A DNA stretch of 64,000 bases. It comes from Caulobacter sp. NIBR1757 (GTDB lineage Bacteria; Pseudomonadota; Alphaproteobacteria; Caulobacterales; Caulobacteraceae). A program made the translations under genes and the position numbers. The first letter of the stretch is position 1. The number at the start of each line of letters is the position of its first letter. This document shows positions 18,149 to 26,356 of this stretch, piece by piece. The notes beneath the pieces were generated by a model. That model saw only the letters and a program-made list of their open reading frames with translations. It ran no database searches and had not been told where the DNA came from. The stretch covers positions 620,001-684,000 of the forward strand of contig NZ_CP115463.1 in the NCBI RefSeq assembly GCF_027912495.1, in the 5' to 3' direction.

Positions 18149-18688
18149 ATGAGTCGGATTTTCGGGGCGGTCTGCCAGAACGGCTATGTGGTGCGCGACA
18201 TCCATGCGGCCATGGATCACTGGGTGAAGGTGCTGGGCGTCGGGCCGTGGTTCTTCATCGAGGAGGTGAAGACCGACTGGTTTCTGCATCGCGGCCAGCC
18301 GTCGGACGTGAAGATGAGCATTGCGCTGGCCAACAGCGGCGATCTGCAGATCGAGCTGATCCAGCAGCTCAACGACGCGCCGTCGATGTATCGCGAATTC
18401 CTGGGCGCCGGCCATGAGGGGCTGCAGCACATGAGCTACTGGAGCCGCGACTACCAGGCGCTCTATGACAAGGCGCTCGGCCTCGGCTACCGGGTCGGGC
18501 ACGAGGGCCAGATCGGCGGCGAGCAGGGGCGGTTCGCCTACTTCGACACCGACAGCTTGCCTGGGGCGCATCCGGGCACGGTGGTGGAGATCAGTGACAT
18601 CAGCGGCGGCAAGGGCGCCTTCTTCGAACACATCCGGCGCAAGGCCGCCGAATGGGACGGGACCCGGCCGATCCGGCCCGTCGTCTGA
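18149..18688 (+). CDS. VOC superfamily (glyoxalase-like) protein
   Basis: 179 residues, two beta-alpha-beta-beta-beta modules of the vicinal oxygen chelate fold. Candidate metal ligands are in CQNGYVVRDI (no His here), GLQHMSYW and VEISD. It resembles Glyoxalase_4-type proteins found beside catabolic P450s and may act on a hydroxylated or CoA-linked intermediate. Start fixed by GGCGGGAGA upstream. It is divergent from the P450 and probably co-regulated with it. Confidence 0.75.
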   Translation: MSRIFGAVCQNGYVVRDIHAAMDHWVKVLGVGPWFFIEEVKTDWFLHRGQPSDVKMSIALANSGDLQIELIQQLNDAPSMYREFLGAGHEGLQHMSYWSRDYQALYDKALGLGYRVGHEGQIGGEQGRFAYFDTDSLPGAHPGTVVEISDISGGKGAFFEHIRRKAAEWDGTRPIRPVV

Positions 18689-18771
18689 CATTGCCAATTT
18701 GACATGAGGAAGCCGGGACATTCTGCGCCACAGTCCCGGCAACCTGTTTTGTTCACCATCGGGATGCCCGG

Positions 18772-20451
18772 ATGATCAAGCCGACCGCCGTCGCGCTGGC
18801 CCTTGCCCTCGCCCTCAGTCCGTTGGCGCCGAGCCTGGCGCTGGCCCAGACCCCCGCCGCCGCGCCGGCGTCCGCCGATGTCGCCCGCTACGCCAGGGGA
18901 CTGCTGGAAAGCACCTACGGTGACCAGGGTCCCGGCGCGGCCGTGCTGGTGGCGCGGGGCGATCAGGTGCTGTTCCGCGGAGCCGTAGGCAAGTCCGATA
19001 TCGCTCGCGGCAAGGCCCTGTCGCCCGACCAGCTGTTCCGCATCGGCTCGGTGACCAAGCAGTTCGCCGCCGCCGGGCTGTTGAAGCTGGTCGAGGACGG
19101 CAAGGTGAAGCTGGACGATCCGCTGTCGAAGTATGTTTCGGGCTATCCGAACGGCGACAAGATCACCGTCCTGATGCTGCTGAACCATACCTCCGGCATC
19201 AAGAGCTACACCGGCATGCCCGGCTATATGGTCAGCGAGATCCGCAAGGACCTGACCACCGCCCAGATGATCGCGGTCTTCAAGGACCAGCCGGTCGATT
19301 TCGCCCCCGGCGAAAAGTGGGCCTACAACAACTCGGGCTACGTCCTGGTCGGGGCGGTGATCGAGGCGGCCAGCGGCATGGCCTGGTACGACTACCTGGA
19401 CAAGGTCTTCTTCAAGCCGCTGGGCATGAGCAACACCGGCTACGGCGGCGATCCCGCGCTCATCGCCCGCCAGGCCGGCGGCTACACCGAGGACGGCGGC
19501 AAGGTCGTGCCGATGCGCACCCTCAGCATGACCCAGCCGCATGCCGCCGGGGCCCTGGTCTCGACCGTCGACGATCTGCTCAAATGGAACCGGGCCCTGC
19601 ATGAGGGCCGGGTGCTGAAGGCCGAAACCTATCGCCGGATGATCACGCCGGAAGGGCCGGCGGTTCCGGCGTCCTACGGCTTCGGCATCGGCCCGGGCAA
19701 GGTGCGCGGCGTCCCGATGGTGGGCCACAGCGGCGGCATCTTCGGCTTCGCCTCGCAACTGAGCTACCTGCCGGACTCCGACATCACCGTGGTGGTTCTG
19801 CAGAACACCGACGAGGGTCCCAGCGCCGCCAGTGTGGCGTCGCGGCTGGCGGCGGCGGCGCTGGGCAATCCCTATCCCGACCTCAAGGCCGTGCCGGTCG
19901 ATGCCGCCACCCTCAAGGCGGCAGAGGGGGTCTACCGCTTCGACGAGAAGACGACTCGCACCCTGCGTGTGGTCGACGGCAAGCTGACCGCCCAGCGTTC
20001 CGGCGGCCAGCCCAGCATCCTGACCCCCATCGGCAAGGACGACTTCCTCTACGCCGACGGCTTCAACCGGCTGAAGCTGGAGCGTGACGCCAAGGGGGCG
20101 ATCAGCGGCATGCGCTTCTTCGCCCAGGGCGAGGACCCCGGCATCGTCGGGGCCCGCACCGCCGAGGCGCTGCCCGAGGCGGCCGTCGCCGTGGTGCTGC
20201 CCAAAGCGGCGCTGGAGCGGGTGACCGGGACCTATGGGCTGGGCGCGGTGGAGATGAAGATCGTCCTGGCCGGCGAGAGCCTGACGGTCCAGCTGACCGG
20301 CCAGCCGCCGTTCACCCTGCGGCCGGTCTCGGGCGAGACCTTCGAGGTCGTTGAGGTCCCCGCCTCGCTGGCGTTCCCGGCCGGGCCGGCCCCGGCCCAG
20401 GTCACCCTGCGCCAGAACGGCGCCGAGATCGTCTTCACGCGCAAACCCTAG
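18772..20451 (+). CDS. Secreted serine hydrolase, class C beta-lactamase/penicillin-binding type
   Basis: 559 residues with a signal peptide (about 1-24, ending ALAQ). Residues 35-370 form the beta-lactamase-related serine hydrolase domain: SxxK motif SVTK (about residue 86), YNNSGY as the Y-x-N motif, and HSGGIFG as the third box. The extra C-terminal 180 residues repeat a beta-rich domain (DUF3471-like) seen in periplasmic peptidases of this family. Likely acts on D-amino-acid peptides or esters in the periplasm rather than on antibiotics. Its stop shares CTAG with the convergent permease stop. Confidence 0.85.
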   Translation: MIKPTAVALALALALSPLAPSLALAQTPAAAPASADVARYARGLLESTYGDQGPGAAVLVARGDQVLFRGAVGKSDIARGKALSPDQLFRIGSVTKQFAAAGLLKLVEDGKVKLDDPLSKYVSGYPNGDKITVLMLLNHTSGIKSYTGMPGYMVSEIRKDLTTAQMIAVFKDQPVDFAPGEKWAYNNSGYVLVGAVIEAASGMAWYDYLDKVFFKPLGMSNTGYGGDPALIARQAGGYTEDGGKVVPMRTLSMTQPHAAGALVSTVDDLLKWNRALHEGRVLKAETYRRMITPEGPAVPASYGFGIGPGKVRGVPMVGHSGGIFGFASQLSYLPDSDITVVVLQNTDEGPSAASVASRLAAAALGNPYPDLKAVPVDAATLKAAEGVYRFDEKTTRTLRVVDGKLTAQRSGGQPSILTPIGKDDFLYADGFNRLKLERDAKGAISGMRFFAQGEDPGIVGARTAEALPEAAVAVVLPKAALERVTGTYGLGAVEMKIVLAGESLTVQLTGQPPFTLRPVSGETFEVVEVPASLAFPAGPAPAQVTLRQNGAEIVFTRKP

Positions 20452-21719
20452 CCCCGCGCAGGGCGCATCACCGGCAGGCGCAGGATGACATAGGCGACGG
20501 CGGCGATGACGAAGGCCGGCAGGGTGGCGCCGACCTCGGGCAGCAGGCGGCTGAACAGCTGGTAGGCGGCGATGCCGACCAGCCAGGCGGCGAGGCCGGC
20601 GAGGTTCAGGCCGGGCGTGGCGGCGTCCGGCGCCGCTCGCCAGGGCCGGACCACGAAATGGTCGGCCAGCAGCACGCCGAACAGCGGCGCGAATACCGAG
20701 CCGATGAGCAGCAGGAAGTGCTCGTAGCGGGCCAGCGGGGCGAACAGGGCGATGGCCGTGCACAGCAGCCCGAAGCCGATGGCCAGCCGGGCGGGGCGGG
20801 CCTTGACCACCGTGGCGGTGGAGACGGCGGCCGAGTGGATGTCGGCGAAGGTGTTGTCGGTCTCGTCGATGATGATCAGCAGCAGGGCGACGCCGCCGCC
20901 GGTCGCGGCCAGGGCCGCCAGCAGCATGCCCTCGCCGCCGCCGGACGCCAGGGCATAGGCGGCGCCCAGCCCCATGAACCAGATGTTGGCTAGCAGGTAG
21001 CCGAGGCCGCTGCCCCGGAACATGGCCCCCGGCGTGCGGCCGAAGCGGGTGTAGTCGGCGATCAGCGGCAGCCATGACAGCGGCATGGCCACGACCAGGT
21101 CGACCCCGGCGGCGAAGCTGGTCTCGCCGGTCCCGGGCCGGGCCATCAGGGCGGCCAGGTCGTAGTCGGCCAGCAGCCGCCAGGTCAGCCAGCCGGCCCC
21201 GGCCAGCAGCAGCCACAGGCCCCAGGCCCGCAGGAACCGCCGCACGAACGACACCGGCCCCAGCACCGCCAGCCCCGTCGCCAGGGCCCCGAACAGCAGG
21301 GTCCAGACCACGGCGTTGGAGACCCCGAAGGTCTGGCGGGCCAGGGCGTCGGCGGCGTCGCGCATGGCGACGATCTCGAACGCGCCCCAACCGACCAGGC
21401 CGACCACGTTGAGCACGGTCGGGACGATGGCGCCCTTCGCGCCCAGGGCCGGCCGCAGCGAGCCCATGGCCGACAGTCCCGTCTCGGCCCCGACCAGACC
21501 GGCCGCCGCCAGCAGCAGCACACCCAGCAACGAGCCGACGACAATGGCCCCCAGCGCCGCCGGCAGGCTGAGCCCCGGCACCAGGAAGGCCCCGGCCTGC
21601 AGCACCAGCAGGCCGATGCCGAGGCTGAACCACAGGGAAAAGGCGTCCAGAGTCCCGAACACCCGGCGGGCCTGGGGGACGGGAATCAGCGGATCGTAGC
21701 TATTGTCGGACAGGGCCAT
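20448..21719 (-). CDS. NCS1 family nucleobase permease (cytosine/hydroxymethylpyrimidine type)
   Basis: 423 residues with about 12 membrane segments. The N-terminal PLIPVPQARRVFGTLDAFSLWFSLGIG and NVVGLVGWGAFE segments are typical of cytosine permease and the CytX-like hydroxymethylpyrimidine transporters. It imports a pyrimidine or purine with Na+ or H+. I saw no thiamine-pyrophosphate riboswitch in the short 57-base leader, so CytX function is not favoured by regulation. It is divergent from the sarcosine-oxidase-type gene. Confidence 0.82.
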   Translation of the reverse strand: MALSDNSYDPLIPVPQARRVFGTLDAFSLWFSLGIGLLVLQAGAFLVPGLSLPAALGAIVVGSLLGVLLLAAAGLVGAETGLSAMGSLRPALGAKGAIVPTVLNVVGLVGWGAFEIVAMRDAADALARQTFGVSNAVVWTLLFGALATGLAVLGPVSFVRRFLRAWGLWLLLAGAGWLTWRLLADYDLAALMARPGTGETSFAAGVDLVVAMPLSWLPLIADYTRFGRTPGAMFRGSGLGYLLANIWFMGLGAAYALASGGGEGMLLAALAATGGGVALLLIIIDETDNTFADIHSAAVSTATVVKARPARLAIGFGLLCTAIALFAPLARYEHFLLLIGSVFAPLFGVLLADHFVVRPWRAAPDAATPGLNLAGLAAWLVGIAAYQLFSRLLPEVGATLPAFVIAAVAYVILRLPVMRPARG

Positions 21720-21776
21720 GGGTATGGTTTAGCAGGTCAATCCGGCGGGTGAAGTGGGACGAGAGGGAGGACGGTC

Positions 21777-22919
21777 TTGCGCAGATGCGAGGTCGCGGTG
21801 ATCGGCTTGGGTCTGATGGGCGCCGCCGCCCTGGACGCGCTGCTGCGGGCCGGGGTCGACGCGGTCGGCTTCGACCCGCTGGAGCCGGGGTCGAGCCGGG
21901 GCTCGTCGCATGGTTCCTGCCGGGTGTTCCGCCGGTTCAACTTCGAAAACCCCCACTATACGGCCCTCAGCGACGAGGCCCTGTACGGCTGGGACCGGCT
22001 GGCGGTGGAAAGCGGCCGCCAGCTGCTGATCCCCTGTCCGATCCTGGAGGCCGGGCCGCCGGGATCGGAGACGGTGCGCCAATCGCGCCAGGCGGCGCTG
22101 GACCACGGCCGGGATACGCCCCTACTGAGCGGGGCGCAGGTCAACGCCCGGTTCCCGGCCTTCGCCCTGCCGGACGACTGGGACGCGGTCGTCCAGGACG
22201 GCGGCGCCATCCTGTTGACGCAGGTGGCGCTGGAGGCGCTGCGGGCGCGGGGCCGGGCCGAGGGCCGCATCCGCACCGTCGCGGTCACCGGGCTGGAGCC
22301 CGGCGGCGACCACGTTCTGGTGCGGACGGCGGAGGACAGCTGGCGGGCCGAGCGGGTCATCCTGGCGGCCGGGCCGTGGATGGACCGTTTCCTGCCCGCC
22401 CTGGCCCCGGTCCTGACGGTGACCCGCCAGAGCGTCGGCTGGTTCGCCCCGACGAGACCAAAGAGCACGGCATTGGGAGCCTTTCCGATCTTCATCATCG
22501 AGCGCGGCCGGGACGACACCGTCTACGGCTTTCCGGACTTCGAGGGCCGGGGCGTCAAGGCGGCGCCGCACAACCACGGCCCAGTGGTCGACGCCGACGC
22601 CTGGGAGCCGCCGGCCAGCGACGCCGAACTGGCCCAGGTCAGCCGCTTCCTCACCGAGCTCATTCCCGGCGCCGCCGGGCCGATCACCGAGCGCGACGTC
22701 TGCCTCTACACCAACACCCGGCCCTCGGCGGAGGACGCCGGCGAGGAGTTCATCATCGACCGCTGGCCGGGCAGCCGCCTGGTCGTCGGTTCGGCCTGCT
22801 CGGGCCACGGCGCCAAGTTCGCCCCGGCCATCGGCGAGCGGCTGGCCCGGCTGGCGACCGATCCGGGGTTCGAGATCGAGCCCTTCTTCCGCCTGTCGCG
22901 ATACCCGGCCTTCGCCTGA
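21777..22919 (+). CDS. FAD-dependent amine oxidase, sarcosine / N-methyltryptophan oxidase type
   Basis: 380 residues. A Rossmann FAD motif VIGLGLMG starts at residue 7 and RGSSHGSCR follows the second strand. CLYTNT carries the cysteine that covalently holds FAD in the monomeric sarcosine oxidase family, and SACSGHGAKFAP completes the pattern. It oxidises an N-methyl amino acid to formaldehyde, amine and H2O2. The start is a TTG at 21777 with GAGAGGGAGG well placed; no in-frame ATG is better. The neighbouring exonuclease gene begins 16 bases after its stop. Confidence 0.88.
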   Translation: MRRCEVAVIGLGLMGAAALDALLRAGVDAVGFDPLEPGSSRGSSHGSCRVFRRFNFENPHYTALSDEALYGWDRLAVESGRQLLIPCPILEAGPPGSETVRQSRQAALDHGRDTPLLSGAQVNARFPAFALPDDWDAVVQDGGAILLTQVALEALRARGRAEGRIRTVAVTGLEPGGDHVLVRTAEDSWRAERVILAAGPWMDRFLPALAPVLTVTRQSVGWFAPTRPKSTALGAFPIFIIERGRDDTVYGFPDFEGRGVKAAPHNHGPVVDADAWEPPASDAELAQVSRFLTELIPGAAGPITERDVCLYTNTRPSAEDAGEEFIIDRWPGSRLVVGSACSGHGAKFAPAIGERLARLATDPGFEIEPFFRLSRYPAFA

Positions 22920-22935
22920 GCGTTATCGTCCAACC

Positions 22936-23685
22936 ATGCCCTCCGCCCGCATCCGCGTCATCGATCTGGAGACTGCCGGCGCCCTGGCCACCGACGTCTG
23001 CGAGATCGGCTGGCAGGACGTGGTCCAGGGGGACGACGGCCGCTGGGCGGTGACCGCCGAGCGCGGCGCCGCCTTCGTCAACCCGGGCCGGCCGATCAGC
23101 GCCGCCACCATGGCCATCCACCACATCCAGGACGCGGAGGTCGCCGGCGCCCCGTTCTGGAAGGACGCGGCCCCGCCGGTGCTGCGCCCGCCGGGCGGCG
23201 TCCTGGCCCTGGCCGCCCACCGCGCCGCCTTCGAGCAGCGGTTCTGCACCCCGGCCCTGAGCGGCGGCGCGGCCTGGATCTGCACCTGGAAGTGCGCCCT
23301 GCGGCTGTGGCCGGACCTGCAGAGCTTCTCCAACCAGATGCTGCGCTACCAGCGGAGGCCCGAAGGCCTCGACCACGCCACCGGCCTGCCGGCCCACCGC
23401 GCCATGCCCGACGCCTATGTCACCGCCCATCACCTGCGGGACATGCTGAACATCGTGCCGGCCGAGCAACTGCTGGCCTGGAGCGCCGAGCCGGGGCTGC
23501 TGCCGCGGGTGCCGAAAGGCGCCGATCGCGGGCGGCCCTGGTCGGACCTGTCCGACGAGGCGCTGCGCCAGCTGGCCGGCGAGCGCGACCTCGACGTGCG
23601 GTTCAGCGCCGGGACGGAGCTGCGGCGGCGGGGGCAGGACATCGCGCCGCGCCCCGCCAAAGCCAGACCCCCGACCCTGTTCTAG
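22936..23685 (+). CDS. DnaQ-like 3'-5' exonuclease (DEDDh type)
   Basis: 249 residues. Exo I motif IDLET with D10 and E12, exo II AHRAAFEQRF (the usual Asn replaced by Arg), and exo III HRAMPDAYVT match the DEDDh arrangement of ExoX-type enzymes. The C-terminal 70 residues include a zone rich in charged residues and a likely nucleic-acid-binding tail. It may trim DNA or RNA ends in repair. Its stop overlaps the convergent ABC-F gene by CTAG. Confidence 0.82.
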   Translation: MPSARIRVIDLETAGALATDVCEIGWQDVVQGDDGRWAVTAERGAAFVNPGRPISAATMAIHHIQDAEVAGAPFWKDAAPPVLRPPGGVLALAAHRAAFEQRFCTPALSGGAAWICTWKCALRLWPDLQSFSNQMLRYQRRPEGLDHATGLPAHRAMPDAYVTAHHLRDMLNIVPAEQLLAWSAEPGLLPRVPKGADRGRPWSDLSDEALRQLAGERDLDVRFSAGTELRRRGQDIAPRPAKARPPTLF

Positions 23686-25310
23686 CCGCCCGGGTGCAGG
23701 CCGGGCGCTTCCTGGCCGGTGCGGGCGACGTATTCGGTATAGCCGCCGCCGTACTGGTGGATGCCCTCGGGGGTCAGCTCCAGCACCCGGTTCGACAGGC
23801 CGGCCAGGAAGCGGCGGTCGTGGCTGACGAACAGCATGGTGCCCTCGAAGTCGGCCAGGGCGGCGACCAGCATCTCCTTGGTGACCATGTCCAGGTGGTT
23901 GGTCGGCTCGTCGAGGACCAGCAGGTTGGGCGGATCAAACAGCATCATGGCCATGACCAGCCGCGCCTTCTCGCCGCCCGACAGCACGCGGCAGGGCTTC
24001 TCCACATCGTCGCCGGAGAAGCCGAAACAGCCGGCCAGGGTGCGCAGGGCGCCCTGACCGGCCTGGGGGAAGGCGCGGTCGAGGGATTCGAAGATGGTCT
24101 CCTCGCCGTCCAGCAGATCCATCGAATGCTGGGCGAAATAGCCCATCCGCACTCCGGCCCCGATGTTGACCACGCCCTTGTCCGGCGTCGTGGCCCCGGC
24201 CACCAGCTTCAGCAGGGTCGACTTGCCGGCCCCGTTGGCGCCGAGCACGCACCAGCGCTCCTTGCGGCGGACCAGGAAGTCGAGGTCCTGGTAGATGGGC
24301 TGGGCGCCATAGCCCTTGTGCACGCCCTTGAGGCTGATGACGTCGTCGCCCGAGCGCGGCGGGCTGCGGAATTCGAACTGCACCGACTGGCGGCGGCGGG
24401 GGGCCTCGACGCGCTCGATCTTGTCCAGCTTCTTGACCCGGCTCTGCACCTGGGCGGCGTGGCTGGCGCGGGCCTTGAACTTCTCGATGAACTTGATTTC
24501 CTTGGCCAGCATGGCCTGCTGGCGCTCGTACTGGGCCTGGCGCTGGGCCTCGCCGAGGGCCCGCTGGCTGTCGTAGAAGTCGAGGTCGCCCGAGTAGGTG
24601 ATCAGTTGGCCGGCGTCGATCTCCACCACCTTGCCGATGATGCGGTTCATGAAGGCGCGGTCGTGCGAGGTCATCAACAGGGCGCCGTCGTAGCCCTTCA
24701 GGAAGGCTTCCAGCCAGATCAGGCTTTCCAGGTCGAGGTGGTTGCTGGGTTCGTCCAGCAGCATGGCGTCGGGCCGCATCAACAGGATGCGGGCCAGGGC
24801 CACGCGCATCTTCCAGCCGCCGGACAGCAGGCCGACGTCGCCGTCCATCCGCTCCTGGCTGAAGCTGAGGCCCGCCAGAACCTCGCGGGCCCGGGCCTCG
24901 ATCGCATAGCCGTCCAGCGCCTGGAAGCGCTCCTGCACCTCGCCATAGCGGTCCATGACGGCGTCCAGCCGGTCGGCCTGGTCCGGATCGACCATGGCGG
25001 CCTCAAGCTCGGCCATCTCGGCGGCCAGGGCGCTGACCGGGCCGACGCCGTCCATCACCGCGGCGACGGCGGTCTGGCCCGACATCTCGCCGACGTCCTG
25101 GCTGAAATAGCCGATGGTCATGCCGGGATCGATGACGACCAGGCCGTCGTCGGGCGCTTCCTGGCCGGTGATCATGCGAAACAGGGTGGTCTTGCCGGCG
25201 CCGTTGGGACCGACGAGGCCGACCTTCTCGCCCTTCAGCACGCCCATCGAGGCTTCGATGAAGAGGAGCTGGTGGCCGTTCTGCTTGGTGATGTTGTCGA
25301 GGCGGATCAT
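23682..25310 (-). CDS. ABC-F family ATPase (ribosome-associated, YbiT-like)
   Basis: 542 residues, two ABC ATP-binding domains in tandem without membrane segments. Walker A GPNGAGKTT and GANGAGKST, signatures LSGGWKMRVALA and LSGGEKARLVMA, and Walker B MLLDEPSNHLD and LVLDEPTNHLD are intact. The basic interdomain linker with QAQYERQQAMLAKE is the P-site tRNA interaction motif region of ABC-F proteins. It likely helps rescue or regulate ribosomes rather than transport. Neighbours are unrelated. Confidence 0.92.
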   Translation of the reverse strand: MIRLDNITKQNGHQLLFIEASMGVLKGEKVGLVGPNGAGKTTLFRMITGQEAPDDGLVVIDPGMTIGYFSQDVGEMSGQTAVAAVMDGVGPVSALAAEMAELEAAMVDPDQADRLDAVMDRYGEVQERFQALDGYAIEARAREVLAGLSFSQERMDGDVGLLSGGWKMRVALARILLMRPDAMLLDEPSNHLDLESLIWLEAFLKGYDGALLMTSHDRAFMNRIIGKVVEIDAGQLITYSGDLDFYDSQRALGEAQRQAQYERQQAMLAKEIKFIEKFKARASHAAQVQSRVKKLDKIERVEAPRRRQSVQFEFRSPPRSGDDVISLKGVHKGYGAQPIYQDLDFLVRRKERWCVLGANGAGKSTLLKLVAGATTPDKGVVNIGAGVRMGYFAQHSMDLLDGEETIFESLDRAFPQAGQGALRTLAGCFGFSGDDVEKPCRVLSGGEKARLVMAMMLFDPPNLLVLDEPTNHLDMVTKEMLVAALADFEGTMLFVSHDRRFLAGLSNRVLELTPEGIHQYGGGYTEYVARTGQEAPGLHPGG

Positions 25311-25365
25311 GGGGCGGGCTGGTAGCGTGGGCGGCGCGGGAGCGCCAGTGCCTGGGCTGACCGGC

Positions 25366-25701
25366 TATCGAAGCGGCTGACCATTATACCTCGGGCTACA
25401 AAAACAGGCGGCGACTTTCCGGGGGACCGGCGGGGCGGCGAAAAGCCAGGCGGGCGTGGGTTTGCGCGTGGGCCGGGGCCGCGCGGGCGTAGGCCCGGGC
25501 GTAGGTCACGGCGTGGCCTGAGCGCGGGGATTGTGGGCCGGCGAAGCCCACGCCGCGGGCTACGGGGCGGGCGAGGGGTCCGAAAACCGCCATCGGGGCC
25601 GATAATTTCGCCTGGGTAGAATTCGAAAAGCCTGGGCCGGCAAGGGTTTTGAAGGCTCTTGCGGTGGCCCGGCGTGGGATAATGGTCTTGCCGCTTCGAT
25701 A
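25366..25701. repeat. Terminase-unit leader A: inverted-repeat-bounded non-coding segment
   Basis: In the roughly 435 non-coding bases between the ABC-F gene and the decayed terminase gene, a pair of 25-nt inverted repeats lies at 25366-25390 and 25677-25701 (core CGAAGCGG and ACCATTAT and their complements). The same layout occurs at 44371-44727, also directly upstream of a terminase small subunit gene, with shared inner blocks GGGCTACAAAAACAGGCGG and GATAATTT. The right-hand arm holds a GATAAT and the left-hand one a TATAAT reading outward, possible promoters. No gene is seen here. Confidence 0.8.
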
Positions 25702-25744
25702 AGGCGGCTCCGGTTCACCGCCAGAGGCTTTCCGCCTGACCGCC

Positions 25745-26209
25745 CATGCCGGGCCCGCCGCGCCGGCTATGCCCCTGCCTCCGCCCGCTGGAGCAGCTAC
25801 AGGCTGCTGCGCGACCCCCGGGTCCAGGCCCTGCTGGCAAGGCCGGACCCGGTGAAGCTGGGGACCGGCTACAACGCGTACGCCGCCATCGAGGAGCTGG
25901 GCAGCTTCGCTTTTGCAACCGTCCTCGACTTCGCCGTCATCCGCCTGGACGGCGCCCTGGAGGTCGACCTGCCCGCCTGAAACGCGACCGCGCCATCGCC
26001 ATCCGCGAAGTCACCCTCGCCGAACGCACTCACCCCTCCGGCGCCACCACCGCGTCACCCGGCTGAAACTAGCCGACAAGTCCCTGGCCCTGACGCGGTT
26101 CCTGCGGGTGTGCGGGATCGAGAGCCTGGCGCATGAGTGGAGGTGGGAGGGGGGGCAGGATCTGCCGGGGCGGCCGGAGAAGGAGGTGGTGAAGCGGATG
26201 AGGGCGTGA
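25745..26209 (+). pseudogene. Decayed terminase small subunit-like gene (copy A)
   Basis: Reading AGYAPASARWS then LLRDPRVQALL matches the helix-turn-helix part of the intact copy at 44766. The N-terminal 40 or so residues are missing, one base is lost near 25970 and another near 26050, breaking the frame twice before the C-terminus LALTRFLRVCGIE is recovered. The family binds phage DNA ends and hands them to the large subunit; no large terminase or capsid gene is near. It is a relic, not a functional phage module. Confidence 0.8.
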
Positions 26210-26356
26210 AGGGGGTAGGTTGCCACCCGAGGTTTCCGAATAACTTTCTATTGTTCGAGAGCGATGGGGAAGCTCGGTTGCGCTTCAAAATCGGCTGCTA
26301 CGACGGACCGGCTCCACCAAGGGTGGTGAATCGACAACTCGATAACTGTTGGTAAT

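Noticed and set aside
18538..21633. Open frame of about 1031 codons on the minus strand
   Set aside because: It is antisense to the VOC and serine hydrolase genes and offset from the permease, with low-complexity Arg/Gly content typical of shadow frames.
21720..21776. Thiamine riboswitch upstream of the NCS1 permease
   Set aside because: The gap is only 57 bases and shows no THI-box sequence, so the riboswitch is unsupported.
25366..25701. tRNA gene or attachment site within the inverted-repeat leader
   Set aside because: The GGGCTACAAAAACAGGCGG block has no cloverleaf partner arms, no anticodon stem and no CCA end.
25746..26209. Prophage remnant
   Set aside because: Only terminase small subunit-like sequence is present at either site; no large terminase, portal, capsid, tail or integrase gene is near.
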